This document shows, piece by piece, positions 1 through 7,220 of a DNA stretch of 29,498 nt. The notes beneath the pieces are model-generated. The model was not told where the DNA came from. It saw only the letters and a list, made by a program, of their open reading frames with translations, and ran no database searches. The position numbers and the translations under genes were made by a program. This DNA comes from Scatosoma sp045127595. Lineage in GTDB: Bacteria > Bacillota > Clostridia > Christensenellales > Borkfalkiaceae. The DNA lies in NCBI GenBank assembly GCA_045127595.1, contig JBGVQS010000020.1, forward strand, positions 1 through 29,498, given 5' to 3'. Numbering within the stretch: position 1 is the first letter of the stretch; every line of letters starts with the position of its first letter.

Positions 1-952
1 CTTTCATTCTCGTCACTCGTTCATACACCTTGGTAATGGCAGGCAAATCGGAGAAATCCAGCTTAGGGTCAACCCCTTGCGAGAACATATTGAGCGCAAG
101 CGTGATGATATCGACGTTGCCCGTTCGTTCGCCGTTGCCAAACAGCGTACCTTCGATTCTGTCGCCCCCTGCAAGCAAGCCCATTTCACTATCCGCTACC
201 GCGCAACCACGGTCGTTATGCGGATGCAAGGAAATAATCACGTTTTCACGGTTTTTTAAATGCATGCACATATATTCCACTTGATTCGCATAAACGTGGG
301 GCATGGAATAGGATACGGTTACGGGCAAATTGATGATTACCTTATCTTTAGCTGTCGGCTGCCAAACGTCCAACACGGCGTTGCAAATTTCCGCCGCAAA
401 TTCAGGCTCCGTCCCTGTAAAGCTTTCGGGGGAATACTCAAACGTAATCTTCCCTTTTGCTTTCGCCTTATACTCCTTACACAGCTTCGCGCCGTTGACC
501 GCAATATCGATAATCTCTTTCTTTTCCCGTTGAAAAACCTGTTCGCGCTGTGCCACCGAAGTGGAATTATACAAATGCACGATCGCCTTTTTCGCCCCTT
601 CAAGCGCTTTGAACGTCTTTGCAATGATATGTTCGCGCGATTGCGTCAATACCTGAATGGTTACGTCGTCAGGGATTAAGTTTTGTTCGATCAACGTGCG
701 GCAAAATTCATATTCCGTTTCGCTCGAAGCGGGAAACCCGATTTCGATTTCCTTAAAACCGACCTTACAAAGGAGCTGGAAGAATTCTAATTTTTCTTCC
801 AAACTCATAGGAATAATCAACGCTTGATTTCCGTCGCGTAGATCCACGCTGCACCAAATAGGCGGCTGTTCGACGGCGGATTTTTTCGTCCAGTCCATCG
901 TTACCCCTGTCGGTACAAAATATTGTTTGACGTACTTGTTGCTATTTTTCAT
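1..952 (-). CDS. leuA: 2-isopropylmalate synthase, 3' end cut by the window edge
   Basis: LeuA condenses acetyl-CoA with 2-oxoisovalerate, the first committed step of leucine synthesis, in the cytoplasm. About 317 N-terminal residues are present, starting at the ATG complementary to 950-952. The reading frame stays open to base 1, so the C-terminus and any leucine-binding regulatory domain lie outside. Visible family marks are the early PPIWCSVDLRDGNQAL segment with the metal-binding DLRDGNQ, then SLHPHNDRGCAVAD with the HPHND metal and catalytic motif, and GNGERTGNVDI. The N-terminal form (PTGVTMDW before PPIWCSVD) fits the longer type-2 LeuA, roughly 560 residues in the family. A GGAG ribosome site lies about 10 nt upstream. 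The gene follows ilvE on the same strand but has its own promoter and T-box. Confidence 0.95.
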   Translation of the reverse strand, partial: MKNSNKYVKQYFVPTGVTMDWTKKSAVEQPPIWCSVDLRDGNQALIIPMSLEEKLEFFQLLCKVGFKEIEIGFPASSETEYEFCRTLIEQNLIPDDVTIQVLTQSREHIIAKTFKALEGAKKAIVHLYNSTSVAQREQVFQREKKEIIDIAVNGAKLCKEYKAKAKGKITFEYSPESFTGTEPEFAAEICNAVLDVWQPTAKDKVIINLPVTVSYSMPHVYANQVEYMCMHLKNRENVIISLHPHNDRGCAVADSEMGLLAGGDRIEGTLFGNGERTGNVDIITLALNMFSQGVDPKLDFSDLPAITKVYERVTRMK

Positions 953-993
953 ATCCTTTGGCTCCTTTTTTCTGAGTCAATTTCGTTCCCTAA

Positions 994-1034
994 TAAAAAA
1001 TCTCTTACACGGCGCAATACTGCCCGTATAAGAG
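994..1034 (-). terminator. T-box-controlled intrinsic terminator before leuA
   Basis: Read on the minus strand, TCTCTTATACGGGC and GCCGTGTAAGAGA pair across a short loop and are followed by TTTTTT (complement of 995-1000). It is the terminator conformer of the leuA T-box and competes with the antiterminator that contains the TGGT bulge. Confidence 0.85.
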
Positions 1035-1256
1035 ACGAAGAAACTCCGCGGTACCACTCTACTTGACGGCAAACGCCGCCCGCTCGTTATTCTCTATTAC
1101 GGGAGAACCCGTCCGAATCTACTCGGCATTTTTTGCCTTTCTGTCGGAGGCTCGGGGAGGAGTTATGCCCGTGTTTGGTATCGGCTCTCAGCAAAACGCC
1201 GACTCTCTGTCAAGTGCAAATCACGTATTTATTCCCGTCATAGCCTTTATAATATT
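994..1256 (-). promoter_or_regulatory. T-box riboswitch leader of leuA (leucine type)
   Basis: On the minus strand the leader carries the conserved T-box sequence AGAGTGGTACCGCGG (complement of 1046-1060), directly before a rho-independent terminator that ends 42 nt upstream of leuA. Upstream is an AGAGAG-type Stem I motif (near 1201-1210). The Stem I 3' side holds two CTC (Leu) triplets (1162-1160 and 1159-1157) just before a CCCCGAG segment, where specifier loops usually lie. The variable base of the TGGN bulge is T, which would pair with discriminator A73 of tRNA-Leu. Uncharged tRNA-Leu should favour the antiterminator and switch on leuA. The exact specifier triplet is inferred. Confidence 0.9.
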
Positions 1257-1262
1257 GTTTAT

Positions 1263-1292
1263 ATTTTACCCTATTTATATTGTTTTTGTCAA
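1263..1292 (-). promoter_or_regulatory. Sigma-A promoter of the leuA T-box transcript
   Basis: Minus strand -35 TTGACA (1292-1287), 18-bp spacer, -10 TAAAAT (1268-1263). The start site would be near 1256, giving a leader of about 300 nt before leuA. The -35 sits 30 bp downstream of the ilvE stop, so leuA can be transcribed separately from ilvE. Confidence 0.7.
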
Positions 1293-1321
1293 CGGATTAG
1301 AAGACCTTTCCGCGCGTTTTT

Positions 1322-2383
1322 TTAAAGTTTATACACCCAATTAAACCCATCTTCTATCAATCCCCACTGAATTCCCGTCAAGGTATCGTAAAGATATTGC
1401 GTAACGTCCCCTATTTTTCCATTGTTGATAACGTATTCTTTCTCCCCGTATGCAAGCTTCCCGATGGGAGATACGACCGCCGCCGTACCGCAGCCCCACG
1501 CTTCTTCCAGCTTGCCTTGCTCCATCGCTTCGATTAGCTCGTCAACGGAAAGCAGCCGCTCGCTGACGCTATACCCCTTTGCGCGCAATACTTCCAAACA
1601 GCTCTTACGCGTGATCCCGGGCAAAATCGAACCCGTCAACGCAGGCGTTACAATTTCCCCGTCGATCTTGAACATAACGTTCATCGCGCCAACTTCTTCG
1701 ATATACTTTCTCTCTACCCCGTCCAGCCAAAGCACTTGCGAATAGCCAAGCTTTGCCGCACGTTCGCCTGCGCGCGTGCTCGCCGCATAGTTCCCGCCGC
1801 ACTTAGCATAGCCCGTGCCGCCGCGTACCGTTCTTACGTCTTCCGATTCAATCATGATCCCGACGGGATTGATCCCCTCCGCATAATAACTGCCGCTGGG
1901 CGACGCAATCAGCATAAAATTCGCGCGTTTTACCGCGTGCACGCCGAGCGCTTCGTCGTTGCCGAACATAAACGGACGTAAATACAAGGACGTGCCGAAC
2001 GATTTGGGTACCCATCTTTCTTCCAAACGAACGAACGTCGTCAAAAGCTCCAGCATATCGTTTTCGTCCATTTCAGGCAAAGACATACGCTCTGCCGAAC
2101 GGTTCATTCTTTTAACGTTTTCCATGGGGCGAAAAAGCTGTACGCCGCCGTCCGCGCGACGGTATGCCTTTAAGCCTTCAAAAATTTCCGCACCGTAATG
2201 CAAAACCGTGGACGCTGGATGCAAAGTAATCGGCCCAAACGGCAAAATCCGCGCGTTGTGCCAACCCTTTCCTTCTTCGTAATCTACCATGAGCATATGG
2301 TCGGTAAAAACCTTTCCAAAACCTAATTTATCTTCCGGCGGCATCTGTTTGGGAGTCGTCGTTTTCGTTATCGATATATCCAT
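1322..2383 (-). CDS. ilvE: Branched-chain amino-acid aminotransferase
   Basis: This 353-residue PLP-dependent fold-type IV enzyme transfers the amino group between glutamate and the 2-oxo acids of leucine, isoleucine and valine. Family marks are LHYGAEIFEGLKAYR in the N-terminal part, the PLP-lysine segment GTGYAKCGGNYAAS near residues 190-205, EVGAMNVMF, and GSILPGITRKS with the phosphate-cup glycine/threonine. The length matches the long (about 350 residue) bacterial BCAT class. The ATG at 2383 has GGGAGAT about 6 nt upstream and follows a consensus promoter. It lies immediately upstream of leuA on the same strand, consistent with a leucine-synthesis locus, although leuA has an independent T-box. 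Confidence 0.96.
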   Translation of the reverse strand: MDISITKTTTPKQMPPEDKLGFGKVFTDHMLMVDYEEGKGWHNARILPFGPITLHPASTVLHYGAEIFEGLKAYRRADGGVQLFRPMENVKRMNRSAERMSLPEMDENDMLELLTTFVRLEERWVPKSFGTSLYLRPFMFGNDEALGVHAVKRANFMLIASPSGSYYAEGINPVGIMIESEDVRTVRGGTGYAKCGGNYAASTRAGERAAKLGYSQVLWLDGVERKYIEEVGAMNVMFKIDGEIVTPALTGSILPGITRKSCLEVLRAKGYSVSERLLSVDELIEAMEQGKLEEAWGCGTAAVVSPIGKLAYGEKEYVINNGKIGDVTQYLYDTLTGIQWGLIEDGFNWVYKL

Positions 2384-2463
2384 TTTTAATCTCCCTTTCT
2401 CTCCATGTTTTGAAATTCATTTTTTGAATTACATTTAATTTTACTATTTGTTTATGTAATGAT

Positions 2464-2492
2464 ATAATAGCACACAAAATCGATTAAGTCAA
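2464..2492 (-). promoter_or_regulatory. Promoter of ilvE
   Basis: Minus strand -35 TTGACT (2492-2487), 17-bp spacer, -10 TATTAT (2469-2464). It lies about 80 bp upstream of the ilvE ATG. The leader between it and the gene shows no T-box motif. Confidence 0.75.
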
Positions 2493-2545
2493 ACAAATTT
2501 CGACTGATTTTCATTTTTCTCTCTTCCTTTTTCTTGCCCTTTCTA

Positions 2546-2574
2546 TTGCTTTTTCTTATTTTGTGTGTTATAAT
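2546..2574 (+). promoter_or_regulatory. Promoter of the DUF1538/PII-like operon
   Basis: -35 TTGCTT (2546-2551), 17-bp spacer, -10 TATAAT (2569-2574). The predicted start near 2581 leaves a leader of about 38 nt. It is divergent from the ilvE promoter, with 53 bp between the two -35 boxes. Confidence 0.75.
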
Positions 2575-2618
2575 AATAAAAGAAGTATTTTTTCCGACGA
2601 TCGGAACAAAGGATAGAC

Positions 2619-4151
2619 ATGTTAAAAAGTTTGCTTACCAAATTAAAGGAATCCGCCGTATCGGTTTTGCCTGTAACGGTGATCGTGTTCCTACTCAGCG
2701 CAACCTCTTTGCTTGATTTTTCATTAAAAGAAGGGGTGGTGTTTGCTTTTTCGGCGTTCGCGCTGATTTTCGGCATGGCGCTTTTTAACCTTGGGGCGGA
2801 TATTGCAATGACGCCTATGGGCGAACAAATCGGTTCGGGGCTTTCCAAATCAGGCAAATTTAAAACACTGCTTTTCATTTGTTTCGTCATGGGGCTGTTC
2901 ATTACGATTGCCGAGCCCGATCTTTCCGTACTTGCGGCGCAGGTTAAAGGAGTCATTGACGGAACGACGCTCGTGGTGGCAATCGGTGCAGGCGTGGGGA
3001 TTTTCCTGATTTTGTCCGTGCTTCGTATCGTATTTCGGTTGCAGCTGTCGATGCTTTTGTCCTTCTTTTATATGTTGTTGTTCGCACTTGTTTCGCTGGT
3101 CGTCGTTCGCGGTAACGAAAGCTTTTTGCCACTTGCGTTCGACTCGGGCGGCGTAACGACAGGACCGATTACCGTACCCTTTATCATGGCGCTCGGCGTG
3201 GGCGTAGCCGCAACGCTTGGCAATAAACGGGACAGAGAAAACAGCTTCGGCTTTATTGCACTTTGCTCGATAGGACCTATCCTTGCGGTCATGCTGCTCG
3301 GTGTATTTGCGTCGGGAGAAGTCAATTATCAGCTCGACCCGTCGGAATACTCGGTGGAAAGCTATTTGGGCGGACATTTCTTCCATTTGTTTTTTGATAA
3401 GGCGAAAGAAGTTTCTGTCGCTCTGCTGCCCATCGTTGCGTTCTTCTTTATCTTGCAGTTCCTTTTCATCAAATTGCATAAAAAGCGTTTAAAGCAAATC
3501 GTTGTAGGTATCTTTTATACCTTTTTCGGGTTGGTTATTTTCCTTACGTCCGTAACCGTCGGTTTTATGCCCGTAGGCTTTAATATGGGTACGCAGCTTG
3601 CGACAAACGGAACGAGCTTCCTGTTGGTTGGGTTTGCGTTCATTCTCGGTTTAACCGTCGTTTTGGCAGAGCCTGCCATTCACGTCCTTAATAAACAGGT
3701 AGAATCGGTTACCGGCGGCGCGGTTTCCAAGCGGTCTATGCTCCTTGCGCTTTCGATCGGCGTGGGCGTGTCTATTGCCCTTTCCGTCGTGCGCGTTATC
3801 TTTGATTTTAGTATTCTCTATTACGTGATCCCCGGGTATTTCCTTTCGCTTGGGTTATCCTTCTTCGTGCCCAAGCTGTACACGGCAATCGCGTTCGACT
3901 CCGGCGGCGTAGCTAGCGGTCCTTTGACGTCGAGCTTCATTCTCCCGTTCTTAATCGGGATTTGCTCCGTTTTACAACCGAATGCCATTTTAACGGACGC
4001 GTTCGGGCTTGTTGCTATGGTTGCCATGACGCCGCTCATTACCATTCAAACGCTCGGCTTTAAAGCGGTTGCGACAAAGCATTTCAAGGAACGTATCGCC
4101 ATGAAACGTATCCTTGGTCAAGACGACGAACAAATCATCAAATTTATGTAA
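2619..4151 (+). CDS. Duplicated DUF1538 integral membrane protein
   Basis: This 510-residue, very hydrophobic protein has roughly 12 or more predicted membrane segments and is recognisable as DUF1538. The two halves repeat each other in the same order. AEPD (residues 98-101) and FDSGGVTTGP (from 174) in the first half correspond to AEPA (from 350) and FDSGGVASGP (from 426) in the second. Both pairs are offset by exactly 252 residues. Conserved acidic residues inside membrane helices suggest a transporter or channel, but no substrate can be named. It starts at the ATG after a consensus promoter; the ribosome site is weak (AAAGGATAGAC). Two PII-like genes follow at 15 and 10 bp, so a PII-gated transport function is plausible but inferred. 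Confidence 0.85.
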   Translation: MLKSLLTKLKESAVSVLPVTVIVFLLSATSLLDFSLKEGVVFAFSAFALIFGMALFNLGADIAMTPMGEQIGSGLSKSGKFKTLLFICFVMGLFITIAEPDLSVLAAQVKGVIDGTTLVVAIGAGVGIFLILSVLRIVFRLQLSMLLSFFYMLLFALVSLVVVRGNESFLPLAFDSGGVTTGPITVPFIMALGVGVAATLGNKRDRENSFGFIALCSIGPILAVMLLGVFASGEVNYQLDPSEYSVESYLGGHFFHLFFDKAKEVSVALLPIVAFFFILQFLFIKLHKKRLKQIVVGIFYTFFGLVIFLTSVTVGFMPVGFNMGTQLATNGTSFLLVGFAFILGLTVVLAEPAIHVLNKQVESVTGGAVSKRSMLLALSIGVGVSIALSVVRVIFDFSILYYVIPGYFLSLGLSFFVPKLYTAIAFDSGGVASGPLTSSFILPFLIGICSVLQPNAILTDAFGLVAMVAMTPLITIQTLGFKAVATKHFKERIAMKRILGQDDEQIIKFM

Positions 4152-4166
4152 ACGAGGGGGGCAGGT

Positions 4167-4562
4167 ATGGATTCAACAAAAATTACCAAGCGCACAAGGC
4201 GCACAAAAACCGCGTCCTCGGACGTTAAAAAGGTCAAATTGCTCATCACCGTCGTTCCGCGCAGTAAAACGGAATTCTATATCGATTTTTTGCAGGGCTT
4301 TGAGGTGAATTTTCAAACCTCCGTCCTTGCGGAAGGTACGGCAAAATCGGAAACGCTGTATATGCTTGGGTTGGAAGATTCGGAAAAGAGCGTGATTTTT
4401 AGCGCGATTCGCGAAGATAAAGCGCAGGAAGCCCTCCACGCGCTCGAAGAAAAATTCCACAAAATCAAAAACGGCAAAGGTATCGCCTTTACCGTGCCGA
4501 TGTCGAGCGTAATCGGCGTTGCCATTTATCGGTTTTTAAGCAATCATAGAGTCAATCAATAA
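4167..4562 (+). CDS. PII-like regulatory protein, first copy
   Basis: This 131-residue protein has a Lys/Arg-rich N-terminal leader of about 24 residues followed by a ferredoxin-like alpha/beta core of PII size. The core begins KVKLLITVVPR, and the segment NGKGIAFTVPMSSVIG near residues 104-119 resembles the C-terminal strand of PII proteins. Classical PII T-loop (Tyr51) and Walker-like motifs are not evident, so it belongs to the broad PII-like group rather than GlnB/GlnK. Its ribosome site is GAGGGGGG, and that same stretch is one of the recurring GGGGCAGGTA motifs. It sits between the DUF1538 gene and a second PII-like gene. PII proteins commonly bind and gate membrane transporters; which nucleotide or metabolite this one binds cannot be read from the sequence. 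Confidence 0.75.
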   Translation: MDSTKITKRTRRTKTASSDVKKVKLLITVVPRSKTEFYIDFLQGFEVNFQTSVLAEGTAKSETLYMLGLEDSEKSVIFSAIREDKAQEALHALEEKFHKIKNGKGIAFTVPMSSVIGVAIYRFLSNHRVNQ

Positions 4563-4572
4563 GGAGAAAAGA

Positions 4573-4908
4573 ATGATGAAATATTCGCACGAAGCGATTT
4601 TTTGTATCGTAAACGACGGTTACAGCGAAGCGGTTATGGAGGCGGCAAAAGAGCTTGGAGCGCGCGGCGGCACGGTTATCAATGCGCGCGGTACGGCGGG
4701 AAAAGAAGCGGAAACCTTTTTCCATATCACCGTGCAGCCTGAAAAGGAAATCGTCATGATTCTTGTTCCCAAGGAAATCAAGGACAACGTTTTGCACGCC
4801 CTTTATAAACAAGTGGGCTTGGATACCGCAGGACAAGGGATTGCTTTTTCCGTACCCGTAGACAGCGTTGTCGGACTCACAGCAGAAAAACCTACAAAAA
4901 CGGAATAA
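4573..4908 (+). CDS. PII-like regulatory protein, second copy
   Basis: This 111-residue protein resembles PII family nitrogen-regulator-like proteins. It opens with HEAIFCIVNDGYSEAVMEAAKELGA, which is close to the first strand and helix of PII. The segment GGTVINARGTAGKEAETFF lies in the T-loop position, and GQGIAFSVPVDSVVGL (about residues 88-103) matches the equivalent stretch of the preceding gene. The two share the ending G-x-GIAF-[ST]-VP-x-x-SV but differ elsewhere, so they are paralogues rather than a recent duplication. AAGGAG overlaps the previous stop codon. Either of two adjacent ATGs (4573 or 4576) could be used. A perfect terminator follows, closing the operon. Confidence 0.8.
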   Translation: MMKYSHEAIFCIVNDGYSEAVMEAAKELGARGGTVINARGTAGKEAETFFHITVQPEKEIVMILVPKEIKDNVLHALYKQVGLDTAGQGIAFSVPVDSVVGLTAEKPTKTE

Positions 4909-4926
4909 AGTATCGTTAAAAAATTT

Positions 4927-4960
4927 CGGCTTACGCAATATTGCGTAAGCCGTTTTGCTT
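4927..4960. terminator. Bidirectional terminator between the PII-like gene and mgsA
   Basis: A perfect 26-bp palindrome (4927-4952, arms CGGCTTACGCAAT and ATTGCGTAAGCCG) is followed by TTTTGCTTTT on the plus strand and by AAATTTTTT on the minus strand. It can serve both convergent genes. Confidence 0.85.
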
Positions 4961-4969
4961 TTAGGAATT

Positions 4970-5356
4970 TTATTCTAAAAACGCCGAATGGATCACGTAA
5001 TCCGCCGTCGCGCGGTTGGTCGCAATGGGAATATCGTACACCACCGCAATACGCAAAAGCGCTTTTACGTCAGGATCATGCGGCTGTGATTCCAACGGAT
5101 CCCAAAAGAAAATCACTACGTCGATCTTTCCTTCCGCCACCTTTGCGCCGATTTGCTGATCACCCCCAAGCGGCCCTGATAAATACCGCTTTACCTTTAA
5201 ATCAGTCGCTTCGGAAATAAGCTTCGCCGTCGTTCCCGTTCCGCAAAGCTCATATTTTTCAAGCGTTGCCTTGTTCTTAATTGCCCAGTTGACGATCGCC
5301 GCTTTCTTATTATCGTGCGCAATCAACGCAATCGTTTTTACCTGTTTCTTTTTCAT
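4970..5356 (-). CDS. mgsA: Methylglyoxal synthase
   Basis: This 128-residue cytoplasmic enzyme converts dihydroxyacetone phosphate to methylglyoxal and phosphate, a bypass of lower glycolysis. Diagnostic stretches are IALIAHDNKK at the N-terminus, the phosphate-binding CGTGTTAKLI near residue 38, SGPLGGDQQIGAKVAEG with the catalytic Asp of GGDQQ near residue 66, FFWDPLESQPHDPDVKALLR with the conserved His-Asp, and the terminal IPIATNRATAD. The length is standard. The start has AAGGAGAT 6 nt upstream. It lies 24 bp downstream of queH and is probably cotranscribed from the queH promoter. Confidence 0.97.
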   Translation of the reverse strand: MKKKQVKTIALIAHDNKKAAIVNWAIKNKATLEKYELCGTGTTAKLISEATDLKVKRYLSGPLGGDQQIGAKVAEGKIDVVIFFWDPLESQPHDPDVKALLRIAVVYDIPIATNRATADYVIHSAFLE

Positions 5357-5380
5357 TTGTATCTCCTTATTTGTTTCCCC

Positions 5381-5968
5381 TTATCTTTTGGAAAATTTGC
5401 AACCGCAAAAATCCTGCCGATATAAGTTATATTCGTTAGAAAGCTCTATTGAGCGGTGATAGCCGCCCTTCTTTTTAAAATCGCTGTAAAGATAGGTCAA
5501 CTCGTACCTGCCCCCCAGCTTTTCTCCGATCTCGTTCAGCCATTCGGCGTTTTTATAGGGGCTTAACGTCAACGTTGTACCAAAATACGCAAAGCCGTTT
5601 TCCCTTGCCGCTTGCGCCGTTTTTTCCAGCCGCAAGGCATAACACGCATAACAGCGTTTTCCGCGCTCAGGCTCGTTTTCTAAGCCTTTCGCCATATCCA
5701 AAAAAGCCTGCGCGTCGTGATCGCAATCGAGTATCTCCGCCCAACCCGTTTCTTGTAAAAAACGGATTTGCTCCCTTTTACGTTTTTCGTATTCCGTGTA
5801 TTCGTCAATGTTTGGATTGTAATAAAAAACGGTGATGGAAAAATGCTCCTTTAACCGCTCCAAGCACGCCGAAGAACAGGGCGCGCAACAACTGTGCAGT
5901 AGCAGCTTTGCTCCCTTTGGTGCAGTTTTTAGCTGTTCCAGCATTAAAATCTCAAAATTGCGTTTCAT
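5381..5968 (-). CDS. queH: Epoxyqueuosine reductase QueH
   Basis: QueH (formerly DUF208) reduces epoxyqueuosine to queuosine in the wobble position of GUN tRNAs and is the non-cobalamin counterpart of QueG. The 195-residue protein has the cluster and metal cysteines in HSCCAPCSSAC (Cys27, Cys28, Cys31) and KRCYACYALRLE (Cys106, Cys109), plus FGTTLTLSPYKN and the terminal FCGCKFSKR typical of the family. queA, which makes its substrate, lies 7 kb away in the ruv operon. No ribosome site precedes the ATG. A consensus promoter places transcription start on the A of the ATG, so a leaderless mRNA is predicted. Confidence 0.93.
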   Translation of the reverse strand: MKRNFEILMLEQLKTAPKGAKLLLHSCCAPCSSACLERLKEHFSITVFYYNPNIDEYTEYEKRKREQIRFLQETGWAEILDCDHDAQAFLDMAKGLENEPERGKRCYACYALRLEKTAQAARENGFAYFGTTLTLSPYKNAEWLNEIGEKLGGRYELTYLYSDFKKKGGYHRSIELSNEYNLYRQDFCGCKFSKR

Positions 5969-5974
5969 AACTTT

Positions 5975-6003
5975 ATTATAATTCCTTTTTTATCCTTTGT
6001 CAA
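5975..6003 (-). promoter_or_regulatory. Consensus promoter giving leaderless queH mRNA
   Basis: Minus strand TTGACA (6003-5998), 17-bp spacer, TATAAT (5980-5975). Six bases (AAAGTT) separate the -10 from the queH ATG at 5968, so position +1 is the A of the start codon. Its -35 lies 15 bp from the -35 of the divergent methyltransferase promoter. Confidence 0.85.
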
Positions 6004-6018
6004 TCTTTCCAAGAAAAC

Positions 6019-6047
6019 TTGACAAAATTTTTACTATCCTATATAAT
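6019..6047 (+). promoter_or_regulatory. Consensus promoter of the RlmL-like methyltransferase
   Basis: TTGACA (6019-6024), 17-bp spacer, TATAAT (6042-6047). Start of transcription is expected at G6054, only 3 nt before the ATG at 6057. There is no room for a Shine-Dalgarno sequence, so the mRNA is effectively leaderless. Confidence 0.85.
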
Positions 6048-6056
6048 AAAGCCGTT

Positions 6057-7211
6057 ATGAAATTACTTATTCCCGTAGCGTCGGGCTTGGAACAAATTAC
6101 AAAACGACAGCTTTTTTCCCTTGGCTACGAGCGCGCCCCCGCCGACAACGGCAGGATCGAGCTTGACGGCGAGTGGCAGGACGTCGCGCGGCTGAACGTT
6201 CTTTTGCGAAGCGGAGAACGCGTCTTAATTTTATTGCGCCGTTTTCACGCAACGACTTTTGACGAGCTGTACGAAGGCTTTTACTCGGTCCCTTGGGAAG
6301 AATGGCTGACGGTCGATTCGAAAATACTCATGGACGGCAAATGCGTACAAAGCACGCTCGGCGCAATCAAAGCCTGCGGCGGCGTTGCGAAAAAAGCGAT
6401 TATCGCGCGACTTGCGGATAAAGTACGTTCGAGCAGAAAAACCTTTTCGGAAACGGGCGCACGGACGGTTGTCGGCTTTTCCATTTTCAAAGACGAAGTC
6501 AGCGTTACCGTGGATACCTCGGGCGACGGATTGCACAAGCGCGGTTACCGCTCTCTTGCATACAGCGCGCCGCTCAAAGAAACGCTTGCGGCGGGGCTGA
6601 TCGATTCCACCTTTTACAACCCCGACAAGGATATAGAAAAACCGTTCGCGGACGTCTTTTGCGGCAGCGGTACTTTGCCGATTGAAGCGGCTATGAAAGC
6701 GCGGCATATCGCGCCGGGACTGCAACGCAGTTTTGATTTTGAAGGTTGGGCTTGCGTGCCGAAAGGGATTCTTTCCAAAGCGAAAGAAGAAGCGAAAAGT
6801 TTAGAAAACCGCGCGGCAAAACCCGTGATTTTCGCTTCGGATATTTCCGCGCAGGCAATCTCGATTGCCAAATACCACGCAAAGCGCGCGGGCGTAGAAG
6901 ATTGTATCCGCTTTTCCGTTTCCGACGCAAGGGCTTTTTCTTGCGAACAAAAATACGGCGTGTTGCTTTCAAACCCGCCCTACGGGGAACGCCTTTCCGA
7001 AGAAACGGAAGTGAAAAAACTGATGTCGGATTTTGGAAAAACATTCCGCTCTTTGTGCGAATGGAACGCCTATATTTTGACTTCTTTGCCCGATTTTGAA
7101 CGGGCGTTTGGGAAACGTGCCGACAAGAAGAAAAAACTGTTCAACGCGAACCTGGTATGCGGATTTTATTCCTATTTTGGAAAACCGCCCAAGGATTTCG
7201 ACCGTAAATAA
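6057..7211 (+). CDS. THUMP-domain class I rRNA methyltransferase (RlmL/YpsC type)
   Basis: This 384-residue protein probably methylates guanine N2 in 23S rRNA using S-adenosylmethionine, like the N-terminal half of RlmL or Bacillus YpsC. Visible parts are an N-terminal ferredoxin-like/THUMP region (about 1-160) and the SAM-binding motif DVFCGSGTLPIEAA (from Asp199). ASDISAQAISIAKYHA follows as motif II, then the catalytic NPPYGERL (306-313). The start was set at ATG 6057 because the conserved MKLLIPVASGLE begins there and the promoter -10 ends at 6047. An in-frame TTG at 5997 would put coding sequence across the promoter. Two membrane-protein genes follow, the first at a 9-bp gap. Confidence 0.92.
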   Translation: MKLLIPVASGLEQITKRQLFSLGYERAPADNGRIELDGEWQDVARLNVLLRSGERVLILLRRFHATTFDELYEGFYSVPWEEWLTVDSKILMDGKCVQSTLGAIKACGGVAKKAIIARLADKVRSSRKTFSETGARTVVGFSIFKDEVSVTVDTSGDGLHKRGYRSLAYSAPLKETLAAGLIDSTFYNPDKDIEKPFADVFCGSGTLPIEAAMKARHIAPGLQRSFDFEGWACVPKGILSKAKEEAKSLENRAAKPVIFASDISAQAISIAKYHAKRAGVEDCIRFSVSDARAFSCEQKYGVLLSNPPYGERLSEETEVKKLMSDFGKTFRSLCEWNAYILTSLPDFERAFGKRADKKKKLFNANLVCGFYSYFGKPPKDFDRK

Positions 7212-7220
7212 AGGAGAACT

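Noticed and set aside
1063..1344. Plus-strand open frame of 93 codons
   Set aside because: It covers the antisense of the leuA T-box leader and promoter; no ribosome site and no family likeness.
2850..3479. 209-codon minus-strand frame inside the DUF1538 gene
   Set aside because: Lys/Gln/Arg-rich shadow of a membrane-protein gene, with no start signal.
5997..6056. Earlier TTG start for the RlmL-like gene
   Set aside because: It would translate the consensus promoter region, and the conserved protein begins at the ATG at 6057.
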